From Pseudomonas putida (lineage in GTDB: Bacteria > Pseudomonadota > Gammaproteobacteria > Pseudomonadales > Pseudomonadaceae), in the NCBI RefSeq assembly GCF_016406145.1, contig NZ_CP066306.1, positions 3,038,001 through 3,102,000 on the forward strand: a stretch of 64,000 nt of DNA. The letters are read 5' to 3'. A model generated the notes under the pieces. That model was given only the letters and a program-made list of their open reading frames with translations. It had not been told where the DNA came from and searched no databases. Both the position numbers and the translations under genes were made by a program. This document shows, one piece after another, positions 24,587 to 32,824 of this stretch; the stretch's first letter is position 1; every line of letters starts with the position of its first letter.

Positions 24587-25231
24587 TCACTCTTTTAGCC
24601 TGAATTGCTCGATATGCTGATAGTGTGCTTGTAATTGCGTGGCCAGTTGCCGTGCACGCCCCAGACGAACCGGCGCCATTTCCATGTCCACCAATAGTGT
24701 GGCACAAGGCATCGGCTGCAGATCATTTGAGCGCTGCAGACGTCCATCAGTGAATACCAGACAGCGCTGCTGCTCTTGCGGATGGGCTTTTTGCCGTGCC
24801 TGCAGCCAGCGTCTGCCCTGCTCCAGGGCTGCGATCAACGGCGTACCGCCGCCAGCACCCAATGCGTTCAACCAGGGTTGCAGTGACGCCGAGGCTTTCA
24901 GGCCATGACGCTGCCACTGCGGTGCACCGCCGCTGGCGGTCAGCAAGGCTAGCCGGGCGCGCTGACGATAAGCCTGGTCGAACAACTCTGCCAGCAGCCC
25001 TTTACTCTGTGCCAGTGCCTGGTGCCGGCGGGTGGAGGCCGAGGCATCGACGATCACCAGCCACAGCTGGGCAGCACTGCCTTGGCGCTGTTGCCAGCAA
25101 AGGTCCTTGGGCAGGCGTGGCCGCCCCTTGAGCAAAGTCGAAAGCCAGGCTACTCGGCCTTTCCCCGCCGCGCGCACGCGACCACGGCTGGCACCACTCA
25201 GCTTACCGACCCGGGGCAAGGCATCCGCCAC
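24587..25231 (-). CDS. VWA-domain chelatase subunit (ChlD/BchD-like)
   Basis: This 214-residue protein is the C-terminal, von Willebrand factor A part of magnesium-chelatase subunit D. The MIDAS motif is DASAS (near 62-66), with a second metal-site Thr in GGGTPLIAALEQGR and FTDGRLQR. It starts with GTG at 25231, 23 bases after chlI. In pseudomonads this ChlI/ChlD pair is thought to take the place of CobS/CobT as the motor for the aerobic cobaltochelatase CobN, consistent with the cobW-cobN-chlI-chlD order. Confidence 0.85.
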   Translation of the reverse strand: MADALPRVGKLSGASRGRVRAAGKGRVAWLSTLLKGRPRLPKDLCWQQRQGSAAQLWLVIVDASASTRRHQALAQSKGLLAELFDQAYRQRARLALLTASGGAPQWQRHGLKASASLQPWLNALGAGGGTPLIAALEQGRRWLQARQKAHPQEQQRCLVFTDGRLQRSNDLQPMPCATLLVDMEMAPVRLGRARQLATQLQAHYQHIEQFRLKE

Positions 25232-25254
25232 TTTAGTGCCTGGCGGGCGGATGC

Positions 25255-26256
25255 TCAGGGCTTTTTTGCCCAGTTCGGTACCTCACGCCGGGCGCTGCTT
25301 GCCACAGGCTGCGCAGGCAGCGCGCCCCAGTCACCCTGCCCGCCCTGGCTATGTCCATCGCGCCCGCCTGCCTCGGGGGGCGTGGAGGGTGGTGCCACCT
25401 CTGGCGGTACGCGGCGCCGATGGCGCAATGCAAATTCCGCGACCGCATCGACATCAAGCTCCTCGATCGCCTCGCCACCGCGCCAGGCACAATGGGCGCG
25501 GGCGGCACGTAGCCAGACCAGGTCTGCACGCAGGCCGTCGACCCCAGCGGCGAAACAGCGCTCGGTGATCCAGGCCAAGGCCTGATCGTCCAGCGCTATC
25601 GCTGCCAACCCCTGACGCGCCGCGTGACAGCGTTCGCGCAACTGCTCCTGGGCAGCAGCCCACTGTTCACAGAACGCCAGGGGGTCGGTATCGAATGCCA
25701 AGCGACGACGAATGATCTGCTGGCGCGCCTCCGGCTCTGGCAGCCCGTCTAGCACCACGTTCAGGCCAAAACGGTCAAGCAACTGCGGACGCAACTCGCC
25801 TTCTTCGGGGTTCATGGTGCCGATCAGAACGAAACGGGCACTATGGCGGTGGGAAATGCCGTCACGCTCTATACGGTTGGTGCCGCTGGCAGCCACATCG
25901 AGCAAGAGATCGACCAAGGTGTCGGGTAGCAGGTTGACTTCATCGACGTACAGCACGCCGCCATCAGCCTGGGCCAGCACCCCTGGCGAAAATTGCGCCT
26001 TGCCCTGCCCCAGTGCCGCATCGAGGTCGAGCGTGCCGACCAGCCGTTCCTCACTGGCGCCCAGCGGCAGGGTGACGAACGGCCCCTCACCGAGCAGGTC
26101 GGCCAAGCCGCGAGCCAGGGTACTTTTGGCCATGCCTCGCGGGCCCTCGATCAGCACGCCGCCGATTTTCGGGTCGATTGCGGTCAGGCACAGCGCCAGC
26201 TTCAGGTCGTCTGCACCGACCACGGCCGCCAGGGGAAATTGCACGGGTTCACTCAT
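25255..26256 (-). CDS. AAA+ chelatase subunit (ChlI/BchI-like)
   Basis: This 333-residue AAA+ ATPase begins MSEPVQFPLAAVVGADDLKL. Walker A is EGPRGMAKST (near 34-43), Walker B VLYVDEVNLLPD (near 98-109), sensor 1 GTMNPEEGELRPQLLDRF. The C-terminal tail is low complexity (Pro/Gly/Gln). It starts one base before the cobN stop codon is passed, so it is tightly coupled to cobN. Its likely role is to power cobalt insertion by CobN into hydrogenobyrinic acid a,c-diamide together with the VWA subunit. Confidence 0.88.
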   Translation of the reverse strand: MSEPVQFPLAAVVGADDLKLALCLTAIDPKIGGVLIEGPRGMAKSTLARGLADLLGEGPFVTLPLGASEERLVGTLDLDAALGQGKAQFSPGVLAQADGGVLYVDEVNLLPDTLVDLLLDVAASGTNRIERDGISHRHSARFVLIGTMNPEEGELRPQLLDRFGLNVVLDGLPEPEARQQIIRRRLAFDTDPLAFCEQWAAAQEQLRERCHAARQGLAAIALDDQALAWITERCFAAGVDGLRADLVWLRAARAHCAWRGGEAIEELDVDAVAEFALRHRRRVPPEVAPPSTPPEAGGRDGHSQGGQGDWGALPAQPVASSARREVPNWAKKP

Positions 26257-26257
26257 T

Positions 26258-29200
26258 TCAAGCTTGTTCCTCGCCGTCGAGCAACTGCTCCTCAAGGGCT
26301 TCGCGGTAGTCACCAGGCGCTTCCCAGAGCCCGCGCTGCTGGGCCTCCAGCAATCGCTCGGTGAGGTCTCGCAAAGCCTCGGGGTTATGCTCACGCATGA
26401 AGTCGCGGGTCGCCGGGTCGAGCACATAGGCATCGGCCAGCGACTGATAATGATGGTCATCGATCAGGTGTGTGGTGGCATCGAAAGCGAACAGGTTGTC
26501 GACCGTCGCCGCCAGTTCGAAGGCGCCCTTGTAGCCATGCCGCTTGGCCCCGTCGATCCATTTAGGGTTGAGGGCACGTGCGCGAATGACCCTGTTCAGT
26601 TCCTCTTTGAGGGTGCGGATACGCGGCCGGTCGACCTGGCTGTGGTCGCCGTGATAGCTGGCCACCACCGCACCGGACAAGGTTTCGGACGCCGCCAGCA
26701 TGCCACCTTGGAACTGGTAATAGTCGTTGGAGTCGAGCAGGTCGTGCTCATGGTTGTCCTGGTTCTGCAGCACCGCCTGGACCTGGCCCAGCCGCCTGGC
26801 GAACTGAACACGCGCCGGAGTGCCTTCGTCACTGCCACCGTAAGCGTAGCCGCCATGGTTGAGGTAAACCTCGGCCAGATCAGCCCGGCTATGCCATAGG
26901 CGGCCATCGATTGCATTCTGCACCCCGGCCCCGTAGGCGCCGGGCTTGGCGCCGAACACCCGCCAACCGGCCTGGCGTGCAGCCTGTTCGGCCTCCAAAC
27001 CTTCAGCCTGCAATGCCGCTCGCTCGGCGCGTACCCGCGCCGCCAGGGGGTTGAGGTCTTCCGGTTCGTCCAGCGCAGCTACCGCCTGCACCGCCGCATC
27101 GAACAGGCGGATCAGGTTGCCGAAAGCGTCGCGGAAGAAACCCGAGACACGCAAGGTCACATCCACCCGAGGACGATCGAGCAGGCTCAGCGGCAGGATC
27201 TCGAAATCGTCGACACGCTGGCTACCGGTAGCCCACACCGGGCGCACGCCCATCAGCGCCATGGCCTGGGCAATATCGTCACCGCCGGTGCGCATGGTTG
27301 CCGTACCCCACACCGAAAGGCCAAGCTGGCGCAGGTGGTCGCCGTGGTCCTGCAAATGGCGTTCGAGAATCAGGTTCGCGGAGGCGAAACCCAGGCGCCA
27401 CGCAGTCGTGGTTGGCAGGTTGCGCACATCCACTGTATAGAAGTTGCGGCCCGTTGGCAGCACATCCAGGCGGCCGCGGCTGGGTGCTCCGCTGGGGCCG
27501 GCTGGTACGAAGCGCCCCGCCAAAGCTGCGAGAAGGCCATTGATCTCGGCCGCCCCGCAGGCGTCCAGATCTGGAGCTACCTGTTCCTGTAATGCCTGCA
27601 CCACCTGACGTACCGGCTGCCATTGCATCTCGTCGGGCAATTGCAGAGTACCGCTCAAAGCTTGCTCGATCACCTGCAGTGCCAGCAACTCAAGGCGTTC
27701 CCGGCTGTCGCCAAAGGTACGCCACGGAGCGTCGCTGACGGCCTGCAGTCGCTCCGGACGCGGCCCCGCCCAGTTTTGCCCCAGGTCACAGTCCAAAGGG
27801 TCGAAGCCCAGCAACAAAGCCTTGGCGAGCGTGCGCAACAAGCTGGCGTTACCACCCCGACCATCACCGCGCTCGACCCGAAGCAAAGCAAGCAAGGTGT
27901 CGATGCGCAGGCGGGCTTGCGGAGACTGGCCAAATACGTGCAGGCCATCACGAATCTGTGACTCCTTGAGGTCGCACAGGTAGGTATCCAGGCGTGGCAG
28001 CCACACGGCGGCGTCGTCCAGTTGCCCTTCCAGCTGCAGCTCGCGGTCGATGTGGTTGGCCTTGACCAGCTCGAGGATGTCGCGCTGCAGTTCACGGGCG
28101 CGGCGCGGGTCGAGCATCTGCGCTTCGTAGAACTCGTCAGCCAGTTGTTCAAGATGGCGCAACGGGCCGTAGGTTTCGGCTCGGGTCAACGGTGGCATCA
28201 GGTGGTCGATGATCACTGCCTGCGTGCGGCGCTTGGCCTGAGCCCCCTCGCCCGGGTCGTTTACGATAAACGGGTAGATGTTCGGCAGCGGGCCGAGTAA
28301 CGCATCCGGCCAGCACTGGTCAGACAGGCCGACGCCTTTGCCGGGCAGCCACTCCAGATTGCCATGTTTGCCCACATGGATGACCGCATCGGCGGCAAAG
28401 GCGTGGCGCAGCCAGAAATGGAATGCCAGGTAGCCATGCGGCGGAACCAAGTCCGGGTCGTGGTATACGGCACTCGGGTCGACCTGGTAACCGCGTGCCG
28501 GCTGGATGCCGACGAACGTCATGCCATAGCGCAGCCCGGCCACCATAAGGCGGCCGCTGCGGAACATCGGGTCCTGCTCGGGCGCCCCCCAGCGCTCCAG
28601 CACAGCTTGGCGGTTGGCTACGGGCAGGCGCTCGAAAGCGGCCTGATAATCCGCCAGGCTCAGGCTCTGGGCGCAGGGGCGCTGGTCGAGGTGATCGAGA
28701 TCGTTGGTGACGCCGCCGAGCAACTGGTGAATCAGTTGGGTGCCGCTGTCCGGCAGTTCGCCCAGCGGGTAGCCTTCAGCCTGCAGCGCCTTGAGAATAT
28801 TAAGCGCCGCCGCAGGGGTATCGAGCCCAACACCATTGCCGATGCGCCCGTCCCGGGTCGGGTAGTTGGCCAGCACCAGCGCAACGCGCTTTTGCCCATT
28901 GGGCAGGCGCGCCAGCTCCACCCAGCGTCTGGCCAGCTCGGCAACAAAATCCATACGCTCCGGATGGGCGCGATAGCACACCACGTCAGACTGGCTGCGC
29001 TCGCTGCGCCAGGCCATGTCCTTGAAGCTCACCGGCCGGGTAATGATGCGCCCGTCCAGCTCGGGCAAGGCAATGTGCATGGCCAGATCGCGAGCGCCCA
29101 GGCCCTGCTCGCTGGCTTGCCAACCGGGTTGGTTGTCCTGCGCACAGATAGCCTGCAGCACCGGTATGTCGCGGCGAAACGGCCGCAGGTTGGGACGCTC

Positions 29201-30019
29201 CGGGCTGGACATGGCAAAACCCGTGGTATTGATCAGGACCTCGGCGCCCACTTCGTCCAGCCAGTTTTCGACCTGTTCCAGGCAGGCGCTTTCCTTGAGG
29301 CTGGCAACGGCGATCGGCAGCGGATTGAGGCCTGCCGCCTGCAGGCGCTGGCAAAACACGTCGATGAACGCGGTATTGGCTGCCTGCAGGTGCGAACGGT
29401 AGAACAGTAGCGGCGCTACCGGGCGCTCAGGTCTCCACTGGCCGAACCAGTCCTGGAGCGTCGCATTGGGGATGCATGGGTGATACACCGACGTGCGTGG
29501 CAACGGTTGCGGTGCATCCCAGGCGTAATCGCGGCCCAGCCACTGACTGGCCAGGTACTTGAACAGGTTGACAGCGTTGGCCTTGCCGCCTTGACGCAGG
29601 TAATGCCAAAGGTGCTCGGCTGGCTCCCCAGTGACGGTGCCAAGCCCGGTCAGCTCCGGATCGGGGCGGTCGTCACCGGGCACCAGGATCAATTGCACGC
29701 CGCGTGAAGCCAGGTCGACCAGCTGTTCCACCCCATAGCGCCAGTAGCCGACGCCACCGTGCAAAGACACCAGGACAACCTTGGCGTGGCGCAACACCTC
29801 GTCGACATACAGGTCGACGGAGGCATGGTTTTGCACCTGCATGGGGTTGGCCAGGCGCAGGCTGGGGTAGTCGTCTGGCAGTTGCTCGGCGGTTTCGGCG
29901 AGCAATGCCAAGTGCGAGTCGCCGCTGCAGAGGATCACCAGCTCGGCGGGTGTCTGGCCGAGGTCGGCGATGCTGTCGTCCGGCACGAAGCCGCCGGGCT
30001 GGGTCCGCAGCAAGTGCAC
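26258..30019 (-). CDS. cobN: Cobaltochelatase large subunit CobN
   Basis: This 1253-residue protein inserts cobalt into hydrogenobyrinic acid a,c-diamide in aerobic cobalamin synthesis. It shows the CobN/BchH family blocks VSLHGGVGYWRYGVEQL (near 90), VALVLANYPTRDGRIGNGVG (near 390), VIHVGKHGNLEWLPGKGVGL, the catalytic-region EVYLNHGGYAYGG and LDSNDYYQFQGGM. Length is normal. It starts with GTG at 30019, 3 bases after the cobW stop. It lies in the cobW-cobN-chlI-chlD operon, under the upstream cobalamin riboswitch. Confidence 0.95.
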   Translation of the reverse strand: MHLLRTQPGGFVPDDSIADLGQTPAELVILCSGDSHLALLAETAEQLPDDYPSLRLANPMQVQNHASVDLYVDEVLRHAKVVLVSLHGGVGYWRYGVEQLVDLASRGVQLILVPGDDRPDPELTGLGTVTGEPAEHLWHYLRQGGKANAVNLFKYLASQWLGRDYAWDAPQPLPRTSVYHPCIPNATLQDWFGQWRPERPVAPLLFYRSHLQAANTAFIDVFCQRLQAAGLNPLPIAVASLKESACLEQVENWLDEVGAEVLINTTGFAMSSPERPNLRPFRRDIPVLQAICAQDNQPGWQASEQGLGARDLAMHIALPELDGRIITRPVSFKDMAWRSERSQSDVVCYRAHPERMDFVAELARRWVELARLPNGQKRVALVLANYPTRDGRIGNGVGLDTPAAALNILKALQAEGYPLGELPDSGTQLIHQLLGGVTNDLDHLDQRPCAQSLSLADYQAAFERLPVANRQAVLERWGAPEQDPMFRSGRLMVAGLRYGMTFVGIQPARGYQVDPSAVYHDPDLVPPHGYLAFHFWLRHAFAADAVIHVGKHGNLEWLPGKGVGLSDQCWPDALLGPLPNIYPFIVNDPGEGAQAKRRTQAVIIDHLMPPLTRAETYGPLRHLEQLADEFYEAQMLDPRRARELQRDILELVKANHIDRELQLEGQLDDAAVWLPRLDTYLCDLKESQIRDGLHVFGQSPQARLRIDTLLALLRVERGDGRGGNASLLRTLAKALLLGFDPLDCDLGQNWAGPRPERLQAVSDAPWRTFGDSRERLELLALQVIEQALSGTLQLPDEMQWQPVRQVVQALQEQVAPDLDACGAAEINGLLAALAGRFVPAGPSGAPSRGRLDVLPTGRNFYTVDVRNLPTTTAWRLGFASANLILERHLQDHGDHLRQLGLSVWGTATMRTGGDDIAQAMALMGVRPVWATGSQRVDDFEILPLSLLDRPRVDVTLRVSGFFRDAFGNLIRLFDAAVQAVAALDEPEDLNPLAARVRAERAALQAEGLEAEQAARQAGWRVFGAKPGAYGAGVQNAIDGRLWHSRADLAEVYLNHGGYAYGGSDEGTPARVQFARRLGQVQAVLQNQDNHEHDLLDSNDYYQFQGGMLAASETLSGAVVASYHGDHSQVDRPRIRTLKEELNRVIRARALNPKWIDGAKRHGYKGAFELAATVDNLFAFDATTHLIDDHHYQSLADAYVLDPATRDFMREHNPEALRDLTERLLEAQQRGLWEAPGDYREALEEQLLDGEEQA

Positions 30020-30022
30020 GGG

Positions 30023-31090
30023 TCAGGCGCCCAGAGCCTGGCGCAGACGCGCTTGCAGATGCGCGGCATCAAGGTCCTGGCCGATCAGCACAAGGCGGGT
30101 GATGCGTGGTTCGTCGGCACGCCAGGCGCGGTCGAAGTGCTTGTCGAAACGGGTGCCTACACCCTGCACCAGCAAGCGCATGGGCTTACCGGGAATGGCC
30201 GCGAAGCCCTTGGCACGGAGGATGCCGAACTCCACCACCAGTTGGGTCAGGGCATCGAGCAGCAGCGCTTCGTCGGCCTCTGGAAGGTCGATGGAGATGG
30301 AGTCGAAGGCATCATGATCGTGGTCGTCGTGGTCTTCACCGTCGTGATGCGAATCATGGTGAGTGCGGCGGCTATCGATGTGCGCCTCGGACTCTGCCCC
30401 AACGCCCAGCAGCACGTTCAGCGGCAGGCGGCCGCTGCTAGCCTCGACCACCTTGACCGCAGGCGGCAATTCTTCGGCCACTTCGGCGCGTACTTGCGCC
30501 AGGGCTTCGGCGCCGATCAGGTCGGCTTTGTTCAATACCACCAGATCGGCACTGGCCAGTTGATCGGCGAACAGTTCGTGCAGCGGCGACTCATGGTCCA
30601 GGTTGGGGTCAAGCTTGCGTTGGGCGTCGACCTGGTCTGGGTAGGCGGCGAATGTACCGGCGGCTACAGCTGGGCTGTCGACCACGGTAATAACCGCGTC
30701 GACGGTGCAGGCGTTACGGATTTCAGGCCACTGGAAGGCTTGCACAAGGGGCTTTGGCAGTGCGAGGCCGCTGGTTTCAATGAGGATATGGTCGAGGTCG
30801 CCACGGCGGGCCACCAGTTCACGCATGACCGGGAAGAATTCTTCTTGCACGGTGCAGCATAGGCAGCCGTTGGCCAGTTCGTAGACGCGGCCGCTGGCCT
30901 CTTCTTCGGTGCAGCCGATGCTGCACTGTTTGAGGATTTCACCGTCGATGCCGAGCTCGCCGAACTCATTGACGATGACTGCGATGCGTCTGCCTTGGGC
31001 GTTGTCGAGCATGTGCCGGAGCAAGGTGGTCTTGCCCGAGCCGAGGAAGCCGGTGACGATGGTGACGGGGAGCTTGGCCAGTGTTTTCAT
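30023..31090 (-). CDS. cobW: Cobalt GTPase chaperone CobW
   Basis: This 355-residue COG0523 GTPase is needed in aerobic cobalamin synthesis and is thought to deliver Co(II) to CobN. It has P-loop GFLGSGKTTLL (near 14-24), the metal-binding motif NGCLCCTV (near 73-80), NKAD for guanine recognition and a His/Asp-rich linker (HHDSHHDGEDHDDHDHD, near 255-271) that can bind metal. A CobW C-terminal domain follows. The ATG at 31090 begins MKTLAKLPVTIVTGFLG; the longer frame from 31123 adds 11 untypical residues. A cobalamin riboswitch precedes it. Confidence 0.94.
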   Translation of the reverse strand: MKTLAKLPVTIVTGFLGSGKTTLLRHMLDNAQGRRIAVIVNEFGELGIDGEILKQCSIGCTEEEASGRVYELANGCLCCTVQEEFFPVMRELVARRGDLDHILIETSGLALPKPLVQAFQWPEIRNACTVDAVITVVDSPAVAAGTFAAYPDQVDAQRKLDPNLDHESPLHELFADQLASADLVVLNKADLIGAEALAQVRAEVAEELPPAVKVVEASSGRLPLNVLLGVGAESEAHIDSRRTHHDSHHDGEDHDDHDHDAFDSISIDLPEADEALLLDALTQLVVEFGILRAKGFAAIPGKPMRLLVQGVGTRFDKHFDRAWRADEPRITRLVLIGQDLDAAHLQARLRQALGA

Positions 31091-31195
31091 GTCGCGTTGC
31101 CCTTGGCAGGATGGCGCGGGCATGCGGGACGAAAGCCGCGGCCAGGCCGGCCGGGCTCGTTCGCCACCGGATCACCCCGCCCGGTTGATAGTCGA

Positions 31196-31384
31196 AAACG
31201 TTGCGAGGCAGGTCTCCTGGCTTGCACCGTTGCGGCCCTTTCAATCACGGGGCTGGCGGGATGACGCCTTCCCGCGCCTGGGCGCAGTGGCTATGTCGAT
31301 CCGTTACCGGTGCTTACAGTTGCGGGGGCAGCCGCGGCTTGTACCGCGTTCCCGTCTTAGCTTCGGCCTGGCCGAAGAACCTCG
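31196..31384 (-). ncRNA. Cobalamin riboswitch, leader of cobW operon
   Basis: Read leftward, this contains the aptamer core GGCTGCCCCCGCAACTGTAA, the GGGAACGCGG element, GCCACTG and the B12 box AAGCCAGGAGACCTGCC (31207-31223). Element order and spacing fit the adenosylcobalamin/cobalamin riboswitch. It ends about 105 bases before the cobW ATG, leaving room for an expression platform. B12 should switch off cobW-cobN-chlI-chlD. Confidence 0.93.
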
Positions 31385-31392
31385 AAGCGGCA

Positions 31393-31421
31393 AGGCTACG
31401 CGGGGGGTGGCAGGTGGTCAA
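31393..31421 (-). promoter_or_regulatory. Sigma-70-type promoter of the cobW riboswitch RNA
   Basis: Reading leftward, TTGACC (31421-31416), a 17-base spacer and TAGCCT (31398-31393) would start RNA near 31386, exactly where the aptamer begins. The -35 box is good and the -10 box fair. Confidence 0.6.
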
Positions 31422-31466
31422 CTGTTGGCGTGCACCACCCACACCCCTCTCCAATTAACCCTGCTG

Positions 31467-31568
31467 TTGCTCTTGCTCTTGCTCTTGCTCTTGCTGTTGC
31501 TGTTGCTCTTGCTCTTGCTCTTGCTGTTGCTGTTGCTGTTGCTCTTGCTGTTGCTGTTGCTCTTGCTT
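31467..31568. repeat. Hexamer tract, 17 units of TTGCT(C/G/T)
   Basis: Seventeen uninterrupted 6-base units run from 31467 to 31568: TTGCTC and TTGCTG in mixed order, with TTGCTT last. A partial unit precedes it. The tract forms the left outer end of the large inverted repeat at 31595-32167; a shorter TTGCNN tract in opposite orientation ends the right side. Such a tract is prone to length change by slippage. It creates poly-Leu or Gln/Glu frames that are not genes. Confidence 0.95.
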
Positions 31569-31594
31569 TTCTAGCGCGCAAGTACAGGCAACAC

Positions 31595-31836
31595 AGATTG
31601 CGACTTCAGGAGGCCGAGCGCAGGTCTTGCGGAGGGAGGTGACGGGCATGGATGCCCGTCAAGCGCTTCGGCCCATGGATGGGCCGTGAGCGCGGTCCTC
31701 CCGGGAGCAAGGCCGGAGCGAGGGAACCCCGGAGCGTAGCGTAGGGGCCGGATGATAGGAGCCAGCCTTTTTTGGTTACTTTTTGGGGCGTTTGCCAAAA
31801 AGTGACCCGCCGTAAGGGCGGAAAGGTGAGTGAGCG
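31595..31836 (+). repeat. Left arm of a large inverted repeat
   Basis: These 242 bases match the reverse complement of 31929-32167 with few differences: near-identity over the outer 150 bases and the inner 40, with divergence around 31765-31800. Inside the arm are two short palindromes, GACGGGCATGGATGCCCGTC (31639-31658) and CGGCCCATGGATGGGCCG (about 31666-31683). The arm and its partner could extrude as a cruciform. No protein-coding signal is present despite open frames. Confidence 0.95.
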
Positions 31837-31928
31837 CCGCCACCGCAAATGGATATGCCCGCATGAATCAAAGCCCTCGCATGAGCTTTTGGCTTTTGGC
31901 TAGCGTGAATATCCGTTTGCCGTAGAGA
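31837..31928. other. Centre of the large inverted repeat
   Basis: This 92-base spacer separates the arms. It contains GCAAATGGATAT near its left end and ATATCCGTTTGC near its right end, which pair with one mismatch, so the palindrome partly continues inward. The middle has a direct repeat of TTTTGGC. No gene is seen. Confidence 0.7.
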
Positions 31929-32167
31929 CGCTCACTCACCTTTCCGCCCTTACGGCGGGTCCCTTTTTGTCTTGGCAAAAAGGAACCAAAAACCGCCCGC
32001 TCCCATCATCCGGCCCCTACGCTTCGCTTCGGGGTTCCCTCGCTCCGGCCTTGCTCCCGGGAGGACCGCGCTCACGGCCCATCCATGGGCCGAAGCGCTT
32101 GACGGGCATCCATGCCCGTCACCTCCCTCCGCAAGACCTGCGCTCGGCCTCCTGAAGTCGCAATCTG
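31929..32167 (-). repeat. Right arm of a large inverted repeat
   Basis: This is the inverted copy of 31595-31836. The arm continues outward through a less conserved 26-base stretch to the right-hand hexamer tract, mirroring the left side (TTGCTTTTC at the junction in both). That shows the unit is a repeat with a TTGCNN tail, present twice head to head. Confidence 0.95.
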
Positions 32168-32193
32168 CGGTGTCTGAACTATCGCGCTCTGAA

Positions 32194-32240
32194 AAGCAAA
32201 AGCAAAAGCAAAAGCAAAACAACGGCAACGGCAACGGCAA
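32194..32240. repeat. Right-hand hexamer tract (TTGCNN on minus strand)
   Basis: Four AAGCAA units (32194-32217) and three CGGCAA units (32223-32240), separated by a damaged AACAA stretch. On the minus strand these read TTGCTT and TTGCCG, the same TTGCNN theme as the left tract. It is shorter and more varied than the left tract. Confidence 0.9.
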
Positions 32241-32270
32241 CCAAACAATGACCTGCGATAAGGCCTGCGA

Positions 32271-32299
32271 TTGACGCAAACCCTGCCCCGTGCTCTCCT
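32271..32299 (+). promoter_or_regulatory. Candidate promoter of the cbtB riboswitch RNA
   Basis: TTGACG (32271-32276), a 17-base spacer and TCTCCT (32294-32299) would start RNA near 32306, where the second aptamer begins. The -35 box is good and the -10 box is poor. Confidence 0.4.
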
Positions 32300-32305
32300 T
32301 GCACC

Positions 32306-32512
32306 TTGCGTTCAGGTGCCCCCTCTGGGGGTGAAACGGGAAACCGGTGCGTCGCAGGCCCTCGATCAGGGCCGGACAATGCCGGTGCTGCCCCCGCAAC
32401 GGTAAGCGAGCGAAGCGTCTAGACCACTGTGCCACGTCGTACGGCATGGGAAGGTGACGCTTTACCAGGAGCCCTGCTCCTCCTCGCAAGCCCGGAGACC
32501 GGCCTGGCGTTC
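32306..32512 (+). ncRNA. Cobalamin riboswitch, leader of cbtB-cbtA-cobE-cobM
   Basis: It contains GAAACGGGAAACCGGTGC, GTGCTGCCCCCGCAACGGTAA, CCACTGTGCC and the B12 box AAGCCCGGAGACCGGCC (32488-32504), in the correct order. It lies about 118 bases before cbtB. It is divergent from the cobW riboswitch, with the inverted-repeat element between them. Confidence 0.93.
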
Positions 32513-32629
32513 ATGAACACCCCGCGGTGGGCGGGCGCTGTCGCATTTCCCTGGGCCACTCAAGCCCGGGGTCGCCGCGCTTGCCTGTTGCTCAATCAGC
32601 ACAATGCCCTAAAAGCAGAGGAACGCGTC

Positions 32630-32815
32630 ATGCCCGTCACCAGCGCCAAACACGGTATCGCCCCCCCCGTCACCCTCAGCCAGCGCGTGGTCATCGCCAC
32701 CGCTGCCAGTCTGCTGGGCCTGTGCCTGATCTACTTTGCCGGCTTCTCACACATCGAAGCCGTGCACAACGCTGCCCACGACACCCGCCACAGCGCCGCA
32801 TTCCCTTGCCACTGA
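32630..32815 (+). CDS. cbtB: Cobalt transporter subunit CbtB
   Basis: This 61-residue protein has one transmembrane helix (near residues 20-42, VVIATAASLLGLCLIYFAG) and the CbtB C-terminal metal-site motif HNAAHDTRHSAAFPCH. With CbtA it forms a presumed cobalt importer found next to B12 genes under cobalamin riboswitches. The ATG at 32630 follows GCAGAGGAAC. Spacing to cbtA is 9 bases. Confidence 0.93.
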   Translation: MPVTSAKHGIAPPVTLSQRVVIATAASLLGLCLIYFAGFSHIEAVHNAAHDTRHSAAFPCH

Positions 32816-32824
32816 GACCGCCCC

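Noticed and set aside
28364..29410. 348-codon frame antisense to cobN
   Set aside because: Shadow frame inside an unbroken cobN.
31467..31568. CRISPR array
   Set aside because: The repeat unit is six bases with no spacers.
30909..31574. Open frame ending in a long poly-leucine run, and Gln/Glu-rich frames on the other strand
   Set aside because: Produced by the TTGCT(C/G) hexamer tract; the frame crosses the cobW start, the riboswitch and the repeat, and has no ribosome site.
31571..32489. Several open frames of 80-180 codons inside the large inverted repeat
   Set aside because: They occur in both arms and in opposite directions, as expected for GC-rich palindromic DNA; no start signals and no protein-like composition.
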